The notes under the pieces: generated by a model
Databases searched by the model: none
Told to the model about the DNA's origin: nothing
What the model saw: the letters and a program-made list of their open reading frames with translations, nothing else
Translations under genes and position numbers: made by a program
NCBI RefSeq assembly: GCF_903819335.1
Contig: NZ_CAIJDE010000033.1
Coordinates: 17,762 to 81,761, forward strand
Direction: 5' to 3'
Source: Flavobacterium panici
Lineage (GTDB): Bacteria > Bacteroidota > Bacteroidia > Flavobacteriales > Flavobacteriaceae
DNA length: 64,000 nucleotides
Shown: positions 25,665 through 33,774 of the stretch, in pieces
Layout: each line of letters starts with the position of its first letter
Position numbering within the stretch: the stretch's first letter is position 1

Positions 25665-26411
25665 ATGCCAATATCTCCAAATTTCACATCAGTTTTAAGT
25701 AAAGACTGGGAAATCAATTTCACACAATGCACACCAACAGGTTTCTTAAAATATACCGATTTGTGTAATATTTTACAATTAACCGCCGCAGCGCATTCAG
25801 AAATTGGGGGAATTAGTTTTTATGATATGCAGGAATTTCACCAAGCCTGGGTTTTAAGCCGAATGCGCGTTGAAGTTCATGCCTTACCAAAATGGCAGGA
25901 TGTTGTAACCGTAAAAACATGGATTAACAGTCTGGAAAATTCACGTTCTGTTCGTGCATTAGAAATGTACGTAAACGGGAAAAAAATCGTAGGCTGCGAA
26001 ACGTATTGGGCAGTTTTCAATACACAAGCGCGTCGTCCTGAAGCTTTAGCTTTACCTTACGAACATTTTGAATTATTCCCAGAAAAAAGAGCTACAGAAG
26101 AAGGTTTTTCTAAAATAAACATCAATCACGAAAAAGAAGCAGTTTTTGAAAAAACAGTTTATTTATCTGATTTAGACATTGTAAATCACGTAAATAACGT
26201 AAAATATTTAGAATGGTGCCTTGACCACGTTGATCCAAAAAGAATCATGAAGCAAGAAGTTAAAAGCTTCGAAATGAATTTCATGAAAGAGCTTTCGCTA
26301 AAAGATAGTGTTGTAATTCACGAAAGCGAAGATGACGATCATACTACAGCAACTTTCAGTATTACAAAAGATGAAAAAACCTGCTTTGCTTTGGAGCTGC
26401 ATTGGAAATAA
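25665..26411 (+). CDS. Acyl-ACP thioesterase
   Basis: Releases fatty acids from acyl carrier protein. 248 residues with the double hot-dog layout: an N-terminal half starting ISPNFTSVLSKDWEINFTQCTPTGFLKYTDLCNILQLTAAAHSE, and a C-terminal half with YLSDLDIVNHVNNVKYLEWCLDHV, the conserved N-H-N-N-Y/W pattern of the catalytic region. It is single and followed by an inverted repeat pair and a terminator. Confidence 0.9.
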   Translation: MPISPNFTSVLSKDWEINFTQCTPTGFLKYTDLCNILQLTAAAHSEIGGISFYDMQEFHQAWVLSRMRVEVHALPKWQDVVTVKTWINSLENSRSVRALEMYVNGKKIVGCETYWAVFNTQARRPEALALPYEHFELFPEKRATEEGFSKININHEKEAVFEKTVYLSDLDIVNHVNNVKYLEWCLDHVDPKRIMKQEVKSFEMNFMKELSLKDSVVIHESEDDDHTTATFSITKDEKTCFALELHWK

Positions 26412-26426
26412 AATTGCTATTTCATT

Positions 26427-26535
26427 CCTGCAAGGTTTTCAAAACCTTGTAGGTATTTGCATTTTCAAGCGTTCACTCAAATTTCGATATCAATATCTAA
26501 ATAACAAACCTACAAGGTTTTGAAAACCTTGCAGG
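26427..26535. repeat. Inverted pair of 27-nt near-palindromes
   Basis: The unit at 26427-26453 (centre AAGGTTTTCAAAACCTT) has an exact reverse-complement copy at 26509-26535, with 55 bp between. Each unit alone is also near-palindromic (CCTGC.. / ..GTAGG ends). I recall this as a repeated motif of flavobacterial intergenic regions. Confidence 0.7.
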
Positions 26536-26550
26536 AACTTATACTAAATA

Positions 26551-26580
26551 AAAAACGATGCAAAATTGCATCGTTTTTTT
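26551..26580. terminator. Bidirectional terminator between thioesterase and TPR gene
   Basis: AACGATGCAA and TTGCATCGTT form a 10-bp stem with A- and T-runs outside, between two convergent genes. Confidence 0.85.
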
Positions 26581-26591
26581 GTTTATCAAAA

Positions 26592-27119
26592 TCACTTTGA
26601 TTTCTTTTTAGAATCTTTTTTAGACTTCTTTTTCTTCTTTAGCAAATCAATTTTGCCTTCAATTCTTTTCTCTACATCGCTAATATTGCATTCGTATGCA
26701 AATTGTAAAGAATGAAGTTTAGCATTTTTAATTTCTTTTAAAGCTTTCTTAAACTCATGCTGTGCTTCAAAAAGAATCGCTTTTTTAACGTAAATATCAG
26801 ATTTATTGATTCCTTTTATCGTTAAAGCAAAATCAATTAATTTTTGTGCTTCTTCATAATCTTCGTTTAAAATTAAAGTCTGCAAATAATATGGGTAAAC
26901 TTCAAGCGCATGAATATTAATTGCTAAAGCTTCCTGAAAATAGGGTTTAGCCTCTTCATAATTCATTAATTGTTCTGCCTGAATTCTTCCGTATAAACAC
27001 AAAACCATTGTATTTTTTGCATCATAAGAAAAAGCATAATCTAAAGATTCAATCGTTTCTTCAAGCGAATACGGATAATTATCCAAAGCCTGAAAAAGGT
27101 ATTTATCAATTGTTTTCAT
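26592..27119 (-). CDS. TPR-like protein with lysine-rich tail, last gene of the rtcB-prfH operon
   Basis: 175 residues. Several helix pairs fit tetratricopeptide repeats (EEAKPYFQEALAINIHALEVYPYYLQTLI, EEAQKLIDFALTIKG, KKALKEIKNAKLHSLQ). The last ~20 residues are almost all Lys/Ser/Asp, a tail that could bind RNA or ribosomes. It overlaps prfH by 14 bp, so translation is coupled. The family is not recognised. Context suggests a scaffold or adaptor of the repair system; that is inference. Confidence 0.7.
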   Translation of the reverse strand: MKTIDKYLFQALDNYPYSLEETIESLDYAFSYDAKNTMVLCLYGRIQAEQLMNYEEAKPYFQEALAINIHALEVYPYYLQTLILNEDYEEAQKLIDFALTIKGINKSDIYVKKAILFEAQHEFKKALKEIKNAKLHSLQFAYECNISDVEKRIEGKIDLLKKKKKSKKDSKKKSK

Positions 27120-27795
27120 TTCTTAAATCGTTTTTTAATTTCTGACGAGTTCCCTTGTAATTTTTCTCTACTTTATTCTTTTTAAAATCACTTCCGGTAA
27201 AAACTCTAACAGGATTTCCACGCTCGATATTCAGCTGGTTTTCCCATTGTTTCCCCACGTGATTTTTAAGCTGAACCAGTTTCTCGTCTTCTAGTTTTTT
27301 TAATAATCTTTCTGTTGCCAGTTTTTTGTTTTGGTGCTGCGAACGACTGTCCATAGAAACTACTGCGATTCCGGTTGGAATATGCGTTGCCCGAATTGCC
27401 GAACTTACTTTGTTTACATGCTGACCACCAGCTCCAGAACTTCTCATTGCCTGATATTGAATATCATTTTCTGAAACTGAATCATTTTTCTGCGGTTCGA
27501 TTTCAAAAATGCCAATAAACCAGTTCTTGCGTTTGTGCATTTTCCTAAACTGACTCTGACCAATCCACTGAATAGTTCCAATCCAGGATTTTACAAATTG
27601 GTCAGCATTTTTTCCTTTTATCGAAATTGAAGCTGTTTCAACCGTTCCGTTTTCTTCTCCAACTTCCCGTTGCAGCAACACAACATCTAATTGTTGATCT
27701 TGCGCTTCTTCCAACACTTTTTTAAGCACTTGGGCAACAACCCAAGTGCATTCTGCAGGTCCGCGACCCGCTGTTATTTGAATTATTCTTTCCAT
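27106..27795 (-). CDS. prfH: Peptide chain release factor homolog PrfH
   Basis: A class-I release-factor-like peptidyl-tRNA hydrolase of 229 residues. GGQ lies at residues 123-125 in RSSGAGGQHVNKVSSAIRATH, followed by RSQHQNKKLA as in RF domain 3. It lacks the codon-recognition domain 2 and is much shorter than RF1/RF2, as known for PrfH. The N-terminus IIQITAGRGPAEC matches PrfH. PrfH genes are known to pair with a divergent RtcB, and this one sits two genes after RtcB. It overlaps the zinc-ribbon gene by 13 bp and the TPR gene by 14 bp. Confidence 0.93.
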   Translation of the reverse strand: MERIIQITAGRGPAECTWVVAQVLKKVLEEAQDQQLDVVLLQREVGEENGTVETASISIKGKNADQFVKSWIGTIQWIGQSQFRKMHKRKNWFIGIFEIEPQKNDSVSENDIQYQAMRSSGAGGQHVNKVSSAIRATHIPTGIAVVSMDSRSQHQNKKLATERLLKKLEDEKLVQLKNHVGKQWENQLNIERGNPVRVFTGSDFKKNKVEKNYKGTRQKLKNDLRNENN

Positions 27796-28388
27796 TTCTT
27801 TAAAATTTTAAGCAGCTTATCTCTGTTTTTTGCTGCTTTTATAAATTTTGGAAGTCTTGAAACCATTGTTCCATTACCACTACCATTATTATTTCTTTCT
27901 CTTAAACCAGCTTTAATGTATCTTTCTAAATACGTCATATGTTCCTGATTGTAAACCCAAAAAACCTTTCCTTTTATTTCCTTTTGAAACCAAAGAGGCA
28001 AATCATGCCAGTCATCTCTTATTAAACCATCATTTTTAGGTTTTTCCCTAACTTCATAAATGGTCGGCTTTATTTCTTCCTGAAAACTACAATGCGGGCA
28101 TTTAACCTGATACATTTCTGGTCTTTCTTTAAAAATCTGAGATTCATAATCGAATTTTTCAAAACAATAACTGCAATAGTGTCTCCCATATGCTTTGTAC
28201 TGATAAATGGGTTCATCAATCTTATAAAAACAAGTTTTACACTCAAAAGACATTTTGGTAAAATTTCCACATTTACAATCTCTAGCTACTTGTTTCAAGA
28301 CTGCTTTAGATTCACATTTTGGACATTTAACTATTATCTCGTTATAAAAATTACCCAACCATTTATTTTCATCTTGAAATCTTTCCAT
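27783..28388 (-). CDS. Multi-zinc-ribbon protein of unknown function between RtcB and PrfH
   Basis: 201 residues with five Cys pairs: CPKC (residues ~20-23), CKC (~36-38), CKTC (~50-53), CSYC (~72-75) and CPHC (~96-99), which suggest two or more treble-clef or rubredoxin-like zinc ribbons. The C-terminal half is basic (AGLRERNNNG.., KFIKAAKNRDKLLKILKKWKE), which could contact RNA. It begins 12 bp after RtcB and overlaps prfH by 13 bp. I do not recognise a named family. Its fixed place in the operon makes it a candidate partner for RNA repair. Confidence 0.75.
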   Translation of the reverse strand: MERFQDENKWLGNFYNEIIVKCPKCESKAVLKQVARDCKCGNFTKMSFECKTCFYKIDEPIYQYKAYGRHYCSYCFEKFDYESQIFKERPEMYQVKCPHCSFQEEIKPTIYEVREKPKNDGLIRDDWHDLPLWFQKEIKGKVFWVYNQEHMTYLERYIKAGLRERNNNGSGNGTMVSRLPKFIKAAKNRDKLLKILKKWKE

Positions 28389-28400
28389 AATTTTACTTTT

Positions 28401-29792
28401 TTAACGATCCATTCTAACAATCTTCGGCGTAAAAGTTCCTAAGACTTCGACCAAATCGATTTGGTTTGCCATTACTTTTGTAATGTCTTTGTATGCCATT
28501 GGAGCTTCATCAATATTTCCACCAATCAAGGTTACATCATTGGCTTTCAAAACCTTTTTGATTTCGCTTTGCGTAAAAGTACTTTTGCATTTTGCTCTCG
28601 AAAACAGACGTCCGGCACCATGCGAAGCAGAATTTAAACTCTCTGCGTTTCCTTTCCCTTTTACAATGTAACCCGGAGCAGTCATTGAACCGGGAATAAT
28701 TCCCAATTGACCTTCTCCTGCCGGAGTTGCTCCTTTTCGGTGCACAATACATTCCTGACCGTTTACCATTTCTTTCCATGCAAAATTGTGATGGTTTTCA
28801 ACTGTAACCACTACTCTTTTCCCAATTGCTTTGGCAATTCGTCTGTGAATATCATCGTGACAGGCTTTTGCATATTCTCCGGCTAAATTCATTGCCAGCC
28901 AATATTCCTGACCATCATGTGTATTCAAATCCAGCCAGGCTAAATGCTGTACATTTTTTGGTAACGGACATTGTTTTGTTGCCAAGTAGGTATAATGCTT
29001 CGCAATATTTGCACCTAAACCACGTGAACCGCTATGTGAAAGAACTGCGAAATATTCACCTTTTTCAAGCTTCCATTCATTCTCTGGATTATCAATTTTA
29101 GCAATTCCAAATTCTACAAAATGGTTTCCTCCGCCTGAACTTCCTAATTGTTTATAGGCTTTTGGCAAAAGATTCTTTAGTAACGGAATATCCTGAAATT
29201 CACTTTTATGAAAAACTTCATGATCTACTCTTGAAGCGTGTGTTTCATTCATTCCGAATTTTGTATTGTCTTTTAAAATTGCTTCTAACTGATGTTCTTT
29301 TCCTTTGAAATGCGACGCTGGCAAATCAAAAATTGAAAGGCTCATTCGGCATCCAATATCAACTCCAACTCCGTATGGAATCACAGCATTATCTGTTGCT
29401 AAAACTCCGCCAATTGGCAATCCATATCCTGAATGTGCATCCGGCATTAAAGCTCCGGCTACTGAAATTGGCAGTTTTAACGAATCATACAATTGAAATT
29501 TTGCCTGCTGGTCAATTTCATTTTCACCAAAAATCGTAAAAGGAGCTCTTGTTGCTTTAAGCTGATGCATTCTTACCTGAACCGGTTTAATCAAACCTTC
29601 GGCAACTTTTCCCCAGGTTCCGTGGCCTTCAAATTTTTCAGGATTCAGCAGAACGTCTTTTGCCTCTGTTAGAATAGATTCCTTTTTTTCTCTTTTTCTA
29701 TATCTGTTTATCTGCCCTAAGGCGATGTTTATTGAATTATTCTTTGGAAATCCCAATTTAATCAGGTCTTTTCCAGTTAATTTATTTCCCAT
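28401..29792 (-). CDS. rtcB: RNA-splicing ligase RtcB family
   Basis: Joins RNA 2',3'-cyclic phosphate or 3'-phosphate ends to 5'-OH with GTP and Mn2+. About 463 residues. Motifs: PDAHSGYGLPIGGVLATDNAVIPYGVGVDIGCRMSLSI for the active-site metal region, GGGNHFVEFG, LSHSGSRGLG, VENHHNFAW, and the guanylylated His in SASHGAGRLFSR (about residue 391 from this start). The ATG at 29792 is chosen because MGNKLTGKDLIKLGF matches the family's N-terminus; a TTG at 29825 would be longer. First gene of the operon with prfH. Confidence 0.93.
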   Translation of the reverse strand: MGNKLTGKDLIKLGFPKNNSINIALGQINRYRKREKKESILTEAKDVLLNPEKFEGHGTWGKVAEGLIKPVQVRMHQLKATRAPFTIFGENEIDQQAKFQLYDSLKLPISVAGALMPDAHSGYGLPIGGVLATDNAVIPYGVGVDIGCRMSLSIFDLPASHFKGKEHQLEAILKDNTKFGMNETHASRVDHEVFHKSEFQDIPLLKNLLPKAYKQLGSSGGGNHFVEFGIAKIDNPENEWKLEKGEYFAVLSHSGSRGLGANIAKHYTYLATKQCPLPKNVQHLAWLDLNTHDGQEYWLAMNLAGEYAKACHDDIHRRIAKAIGKRVVVTVENHHNFAWKEMVNGQECIVHRKGATPAGEGQLGIIPGSMTAPGYIVKGKGNAESLNSASHGAGRLFSRAKCKSTFTQSEIKKVLKANDVTLIGGNIDEAPMAYKDITKVMANQIDLVEVLGTFTPKIVRMDR

Positions 29793-29935
29793 AAATTTTT
29801 TATAATTATGTTGATGCATAATCAAGTCAAATTGAAACCTATCAAGGATTCCAAAATGAAATAAGCATGCGGGTTTTTATCCTTTCGGATAGTTTGTAAA
29901 ATATTCTTCGGGAAAATTTTGAAGTGTCTAGAATA

Positions 29936-29971
29936 AAAAAAGCCCGAAACTAAATGTCTTCGGGCTTTTTT
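29936..29971 (-). terminator. Terminator between the short ORF and rtcB
   Basis: AAAAAGCCCGAA / TTCGGGCTTTTT around a 10-base loop. It lies 20 bp after the stop of the 27-codon ORF and about 145 bp before the rtcB start. It has a T-run on the minus strand, so it would stop the short ORF's transcript unless read through. Confidence 0.8.
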
Positions 29972-29991
29972 ATATATCTAAAAATGTATTT

Positions 29992-30075
29992 CTAAGATTG
30001 AAATAAGCCACGAAGAAGTGCTGCACCAAATCCGTTTGGTGTGAAGCTTTGTGATGTCAATGTAAGTACAAACAT
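29992..30075 (-). CDS. 27-codon ORF upstream of rtcB, possible leader peptide
   Basis: The ORF begins MFVLTLTSQSFTPNG and ends RGLFQS, followed by a TAG and then a strong terminator. A -7 box TAAATTTG (30151-30144) with TTTTC 19 bases upstream could start its transcript near 30138. A purine-rich GAAGAAAA lies just before the ATG. It may be an independent small gene or the leader of the rtcB operon. It is absent from normal ORF calls because of its length. Confidence 0.4.
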   Translation of the reverse strand: MFVLTLTSQSFTPNGFGAALLRGLFQS

Positions 30076-30143
30076 TTTTCTTCGTTTTTAAAGGGTTATT
30101 ATTTTTTTCGTCTGCAAATATTCAGAATTGTTTTTTGATTTTC

Positions 30144-30175
30144 CAAATTTATTTTTCAGAAAAGTCGTGTGAAAA
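30144..30175 (-). promoter_or_regulatory. Candidate promoter of the short ORF / rtcB operon
   Basis: Minus-strand TTTTC (30175-30171), 19-base spacer, TAAATTTG (30151-30144). No other -7 box was found between this point and rtcB. Confidence 0.4.
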
Positions 30176-30279
30176 ATATTTCCGGCATTAAATTCTTCAA
30201 CAAACAAGAAGTTATTGTTTTGAAAATGAGAACAATATATCCTGTAGAAATAAAATCAAAAATTCTAGTATTTTATGCC

Positions 30280-30745
30280 TTTTATGTCATTTCGACTGAA
30301 AGGAGAAATCGTAAACGTATATCGACAAAGATTGGTGAATCTCTTTGCGTAGACGCACTGCTGTGCGTCTCTACGATATATGTTATCCATAAATCAATGA
30401 CAATTTTAATATAGGGATGCATACTGCAGTACGTCTCTACGATTTACGTTATATATAAATCAATGACAATTTTAATATAAAAATCAATCACAATTTAAAT
30501 GCAGAGATGCACTGCAGTGCATCTAACCAAAGATTGGCGACATTACATGTGATATTCTTTTTAAACACAAAAAAGGGGACAGACGAAGGAGGTCATACAA
30601 TCATAATTCGACAAAGATTGGCGATTCTCTTTGCGTAGACGCACTGCTGTGCGTCTCTACGATATACGTTATCTATAAATCAATCAGAATTTTAATGTAG
30701 AGATGCACTGGAGTGCATCTAACAAAAGATTGGCGACATTTAATT
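30280..30745. repeat. Mosaic direct repeats without a gene
   Basis: Two copies of a ~90-bp unit (cgacaaagattggygaatctctttgcg..., then the palindrome GACGCACTGCTGTGCGTC) lie at about 30315-30405 and 30602-30690. Partial units occur at about 30416-30480, 30500-30545 and 30697-30742, with the phrase taaatcaatgacaattttaat between them. The motif tttcgactgaaaggagaaat at the left end resembles a Flavobacterium repeat I recall. The region 30076-30810 holds no convincing gene. Confidence 0.75.
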
Positions 30746-30762
30746 TCCTTTCTAAACATAAA

Positions 30763-30788
30763 AAAAGCCCTGATTTCTCAGAGCTTTT
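30763..30788 (-). terminator. Terminator after the RprY-like gene
   Basis: AAAAGC / GCTTTT enclosing CTGA-TTTC-TCAG, just past the stop of the response regulator gene. Confidence 0.75.
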
Positions 30789-30810
30789 ATATCGTTTTTA
30801 GGTGAATTCG

Positions 30811-31527
30811 TTATTCAGAAACTTTGCTTTTTACAACTAATCTGAAACCTTCTCCGTGAATGTTAAGAATCTCAACATCTTCATCAGATTTAAGGTATTT
30901 TCTAAGTTTAGCGATGTAAACATCCATACTTCTTGAAGTAAAGTAGTTGTCATCTCTCCAGATTTTAGTCAAAGCTAATTCTCTTGGCATTAAGTCATTT
31001 TCATGAAGAATTAACATTTTAAGCAATTCATTCTCTTTTGGAGACAATTTGATTGGCTCTTCATCCTGGAAAGTCAAGAATCTAAGTTTTGAGTTTAAGT
31101 GGAATTTACCAATATTAAATTCAAATTGTACTTGTTCTGCTTTTGTATCAGCTGATTTTCTCTGAATAATCGCTTTGATTTTCATCAATAAAACTTCTGA
31201 ATCAAAAGGTTTATTTAAATAATCGTCAGCACCAGCTTTGTATCCTTTTAACACATCTTCTTTCATAGATTTTGCTGTCAAGAAGATAATTGGCACTTCG
31301 CTGTTCTTTTCTCTAATTTCTTTTGCTAAAGTATACCCATCTTTATAAGGCATCATTACATCAAGAATACATAAATCGTAAACGTCTTTCTTGAATTTCT
31401 CGAAACCTTCCATACCGTTTTTAGCTAAAGTAACTTCAAAGTCATTTAACATTAGATAATCTTTAAGAACCGCCCCAAAATTTAGGTCATCTTCTACTAA
31501 AAGTATTCTTTTGTTAGTATTTTCCAT
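30811..31527 (-). CDS. OmpR-family response regulator, RprY-like
   Basis: 238 residues. Receiver domain: EDD near residue 12-14, phosphoacceptor Asp56 in YDLCILDVMMP, Thr in IFLTAKS, Lys in LNKPF. The C-terminal winged helix has LSPKENELLKMLILHENDLMPRELALTKIWRDDNYFTSRSMDVYIAKLRKYL. It pairs with the histidine kinase 3 bp upstream. The pair resembles RprX/RprY of Bacteroides, but the signal is unknown. Confidence 0.9.
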   Translation of the reverse strand: MENTNKRILLVEDDLNFGAVLKDYLMLNDFEVTLAKNGMEGFEKFKKDVYDLCILDVMMPYKDGYTLAKEIREKNSEVPIIFLTAKSMKEDVLKGYKAGADDYLNKPFDSEVLLMKIKAIIQRKSADTKAEQVQFEFNIGKFHLNSKLRFLTFQDEEPIKLSPKENELLKMLILHENDLMPRELALTKIWRDDNYFTSRSMDVYIAKLRKYLKSDEDVEILNIHGEGFRLVVKSKVSE

Positions 31528-31530
31528 ATT

Positions 31531-33117
31531 TTAATTTATTAATGGTATTTTTATAATAAAGGTGCTACCTTTTCCTTTTTCGCTTTCAACATATACTTGA
31601 CCATTATGGTCCTCTACAATTCTTTTTACGTACGCAAGACCTAAGCCGTGCCCTTTTACATTATGAAGGTCTCCAGTATGTTCTCTATAGAACTTCTCAA
31701 ACACTCGTTTTTGAGCTATCTTACTCATTCCCAAACCATGATCTCTTACTTTTATCAAAATCATGTCTTTTACATTTTCTGTAAAAATTTCAATTTCAGG
31801 AGTATCAGGTGAATATTTTATGGCATTCTCTAAAATATTAACCAGAACGTTTGTAAAATGAACTTCATTGATCAAACAAGTCGTTCTTGCTGCGTTATAA
31901 TGTTTTACTACTGTACCTTTTCTATCTTCTAAAATCAAATTTACATGCTCAATTGCATCGTCAATTACATCAGTTACAACAGTTGGTTCTTTAGTGATAT
32001 CAAGTTCACGTTTTTCTAGTTTAGAAATACGTAAAACGTTTTCAACTTGGGCGTGCATTCTTTTATTTTCATCCCTAATCATTTGAAGATATCTGTAGAC
32101 TTTGTCTTTATCTTCAATAATTTTAGGATTTCTAATTGCATCAAGAGCTAAATTTATTGTCGCAATTGGAGTTTTAAACTCGTGCGTCATATTATTTATA
32201 AAATCTGTTTTGATTTCAGAAATATGTTTCTGACGCAATAATTGATTCAAGGCACTCGTGTATGCAACTATTATAATTAATGTAAAAACTATAGATAAAA
32301 TAGTAATACTTAATAATTCTGATAGTAAAAATTTCTTTTTATGAGGAAATGTCACTGACAATTCATATCTGCTATTTCCTTCATTATCAGTATATATCGG
32401 AATATTATAAGTTGCCTCTTTATCGTAGTGAAATCCATCCGATTTAATTTTGGTTGGAACACCACTGCTATAAATTCCAAATTCAAATTTGGTTTTAACT
32501 CCGTATTCTTGTAATTCTTTCTTTAAAAGCTTAGAAAGTTTATCTTTAGTAATTCTACCTTCAATTGGAGTTAAGGACGCAATATCTTTATACTGAATTT
32601 GCTGCTGAACTTTATTTAAAATATCTAAACTTCCTGATTTTTCAATTGTAAGGTCTGGTATTATACTTTGACCTAAATTGTTATTATCAATTCCGTTATT
32701 GTTATTATAAACTTCGGTTACTCTTTTAGAGCTGAAATTCTTAAATCGCTCACTGCTGAATTTTTTATTAAAAAACGATCCGCTTATATCGTAATCTTCA
32801 GAAGTCAGTGTATTAGAATAAACAATTGTTTTATTTGTTTTTGCATTTCTCTGCACATAAAACACTTGAAGTAAGTCCTCTTTTTTGGGAATTTTACCTG
32901 TGCTGTCTTTTATGCGGTTGTATTTATCGTAAAAACTGTATTCTTCTTGCTGTTCAAGCTTGTCTGCTACATTTCCGATAACTTGGGTAACGTGGTATTT
33001 AAACTGCTCTTCGTTATTTTTAAATGAAGAGTTAAACCAAAATACCTGCACTAGAATTATCCCTATCAAGGACAAACTCATCAGTAAAACAAGTATTCTA
33101 AAAAATAATTTATTCAT
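31531..33117 (-). CDS. Sensor histidine kinase, RprX-like
   Basis: 528 residues. Two membrane segments (about 7-29 and 268-293) enclose a periplasmic sensor of roughly 240 residues. The H box is NNMTHEFKTPIATINL (about residue 313), with N box NILENAIKYSPD and G boxes DHGLGMS and GHGLGLAYVKRIVEDHNG. It phosphorylates the response regulator that follows after 3 bp. Confidence 0.9.
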   Translation of the reverse strand: MNKLFFRILVLLMSLSLIGIILVQVFWFNSSFKNNEEQFKYHVTQVIGNVADKLEQQEEYSFYDKYNRIKDSTGKIPKKEDLLQVFYVQRNAKTNKTIVYSNTLTSEDYDISGSFFNKKFSSERFKNFSSKRVTEVYNNNNGIDNNNLGQSIIPDLTIEKSGSLDILNKVQQQIQYKDIASLTPIEGRITKDKLSKLLKKELQEYGVKTKFEFGIYSSGVPTKIKSDGFHYDKEATYNIPIYTDNEGNSRYELSVTFPHKKKFLLSELLSITILSIVFTLIIIVAYTSALNQLLRQKHISEIKTDFINNMTHEFKTPIATINLALDAIRNPKIIEDKDKVYRYLQMIRDENKRMHAQVENVLRISKLEKRELDITKEPTVVTDVIDDAIEHVNLILEDRKGTVVKHYNAARTTCLINEVHFTNVLVNILENAIKYSPDTPEIEIFTENVKDMILIKVRDHGLGMSKIAQKRVFEKFYREHTGDLHNVKGHGLGLAYVKRIVEDHNGQVYVESEKGKGSTFIIKIPLIN

Positions 33118-33176
33118 CGAAACAAAATTAATATTTTAACAATATACTAAATAATACATTAACCAAATATTAACAT

Positions 33177-33773
33177 TTAAGACTGTTTTTGTTTTATTTT
33201 CAAAATTTTAAGAATTTCAACTACTTCTTCTTTAGCAATTTTAAGATTACTGTTATTAATTACAAAATTGCTTAAAGAAATTCGTTTTTTATCATCCCAC
33301 TGCATTTTCATTCTGCTTAAAACGTGTTCGCGTGTGGTATTATCACGCTTCATCACTCTTTCAATTCTTACTTCTTCTGGCGCAGTAACGGTAACTATAT
33401 AATCAAATTCTTTGTATTTTCCGCTTTCAAATAAAATGGCAGCTTCGTAAACTACAAATGCTTCATTTTTATTTTGAGACAGCCAATGTTGAAAATCCTT
33501 TTTTACTGCAGGATGTACAATCGAATTTAAAACTGTTAATTTATCTGCATCATTAAAAACAATATCAGCTAATTTTGCCCGGTTTAAAACATTATTTTCA
33601 AAGAGCAATTCTCCAAAAGCATTTTTTATTGCAGCAATAATTTCTGCTGACTGCATTATCTTTTTAGCTTCATCATCTGCGATGTAAACAGGAATTCCCA
33701 TTTCCTTAAAAAAAGCAGTGATTGTTGTTTTACCGCTTCCTATTCCGCCGGTCAAGCCGATAATTTTTGTCAT
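33177..33773 (-). CDS. coaE: Dephospho-CoA kinase
   Basis: Last step of coenzyme A synthesis: phosphorylates dephospho-CoA. 198 residues, full length. Walker A GGIGSGKTT near residue 9, then DDEAKKIM, HPAVKKDFQHWL, and the lid region RVMKRDNTTREHVLSRMKMQW. It starts 1 bp from the end of the glycosyltransferase gene and is followed by the histidine kinase. Confidence 0.93.
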   Translation of the reverse strand: MTKIIGLTGGIGSGKTTITAFFKEMGIPVYIADDEAKKIMQSAEIIAAIKNAFGELLFENNVLNRAKLADIVFNDADKLTVLNSIVHPAVKKDFQHWLSQNKNEAFVVYEAAILFESGKYKEFDYIVTVTAPEEVRIERVMKRDNTTREHVLSRMKMQWDDKKRISLSNFVINNSNLKIAKEEVVEILKILKIKQKQS

Positions 33774-33774
33774 A

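Noticed and set aside
26427..26535. CRISPR-like repeat pair
   Set aside because: Only two inverted copies, no spacer series and no cas genes.
30169..30414. 81-codon ORF over the repeat units
   Set aside because: Its codons come from the dispersed repeat (for example the stretch STERRNRKRISTKIGESL), so it is a by-product of the repeat.
30280..30745. CRISPR array in the mosaic repeats
   Set aside because: Repeat units vary, the spacing is irregular, and there are no cas genes nearby.
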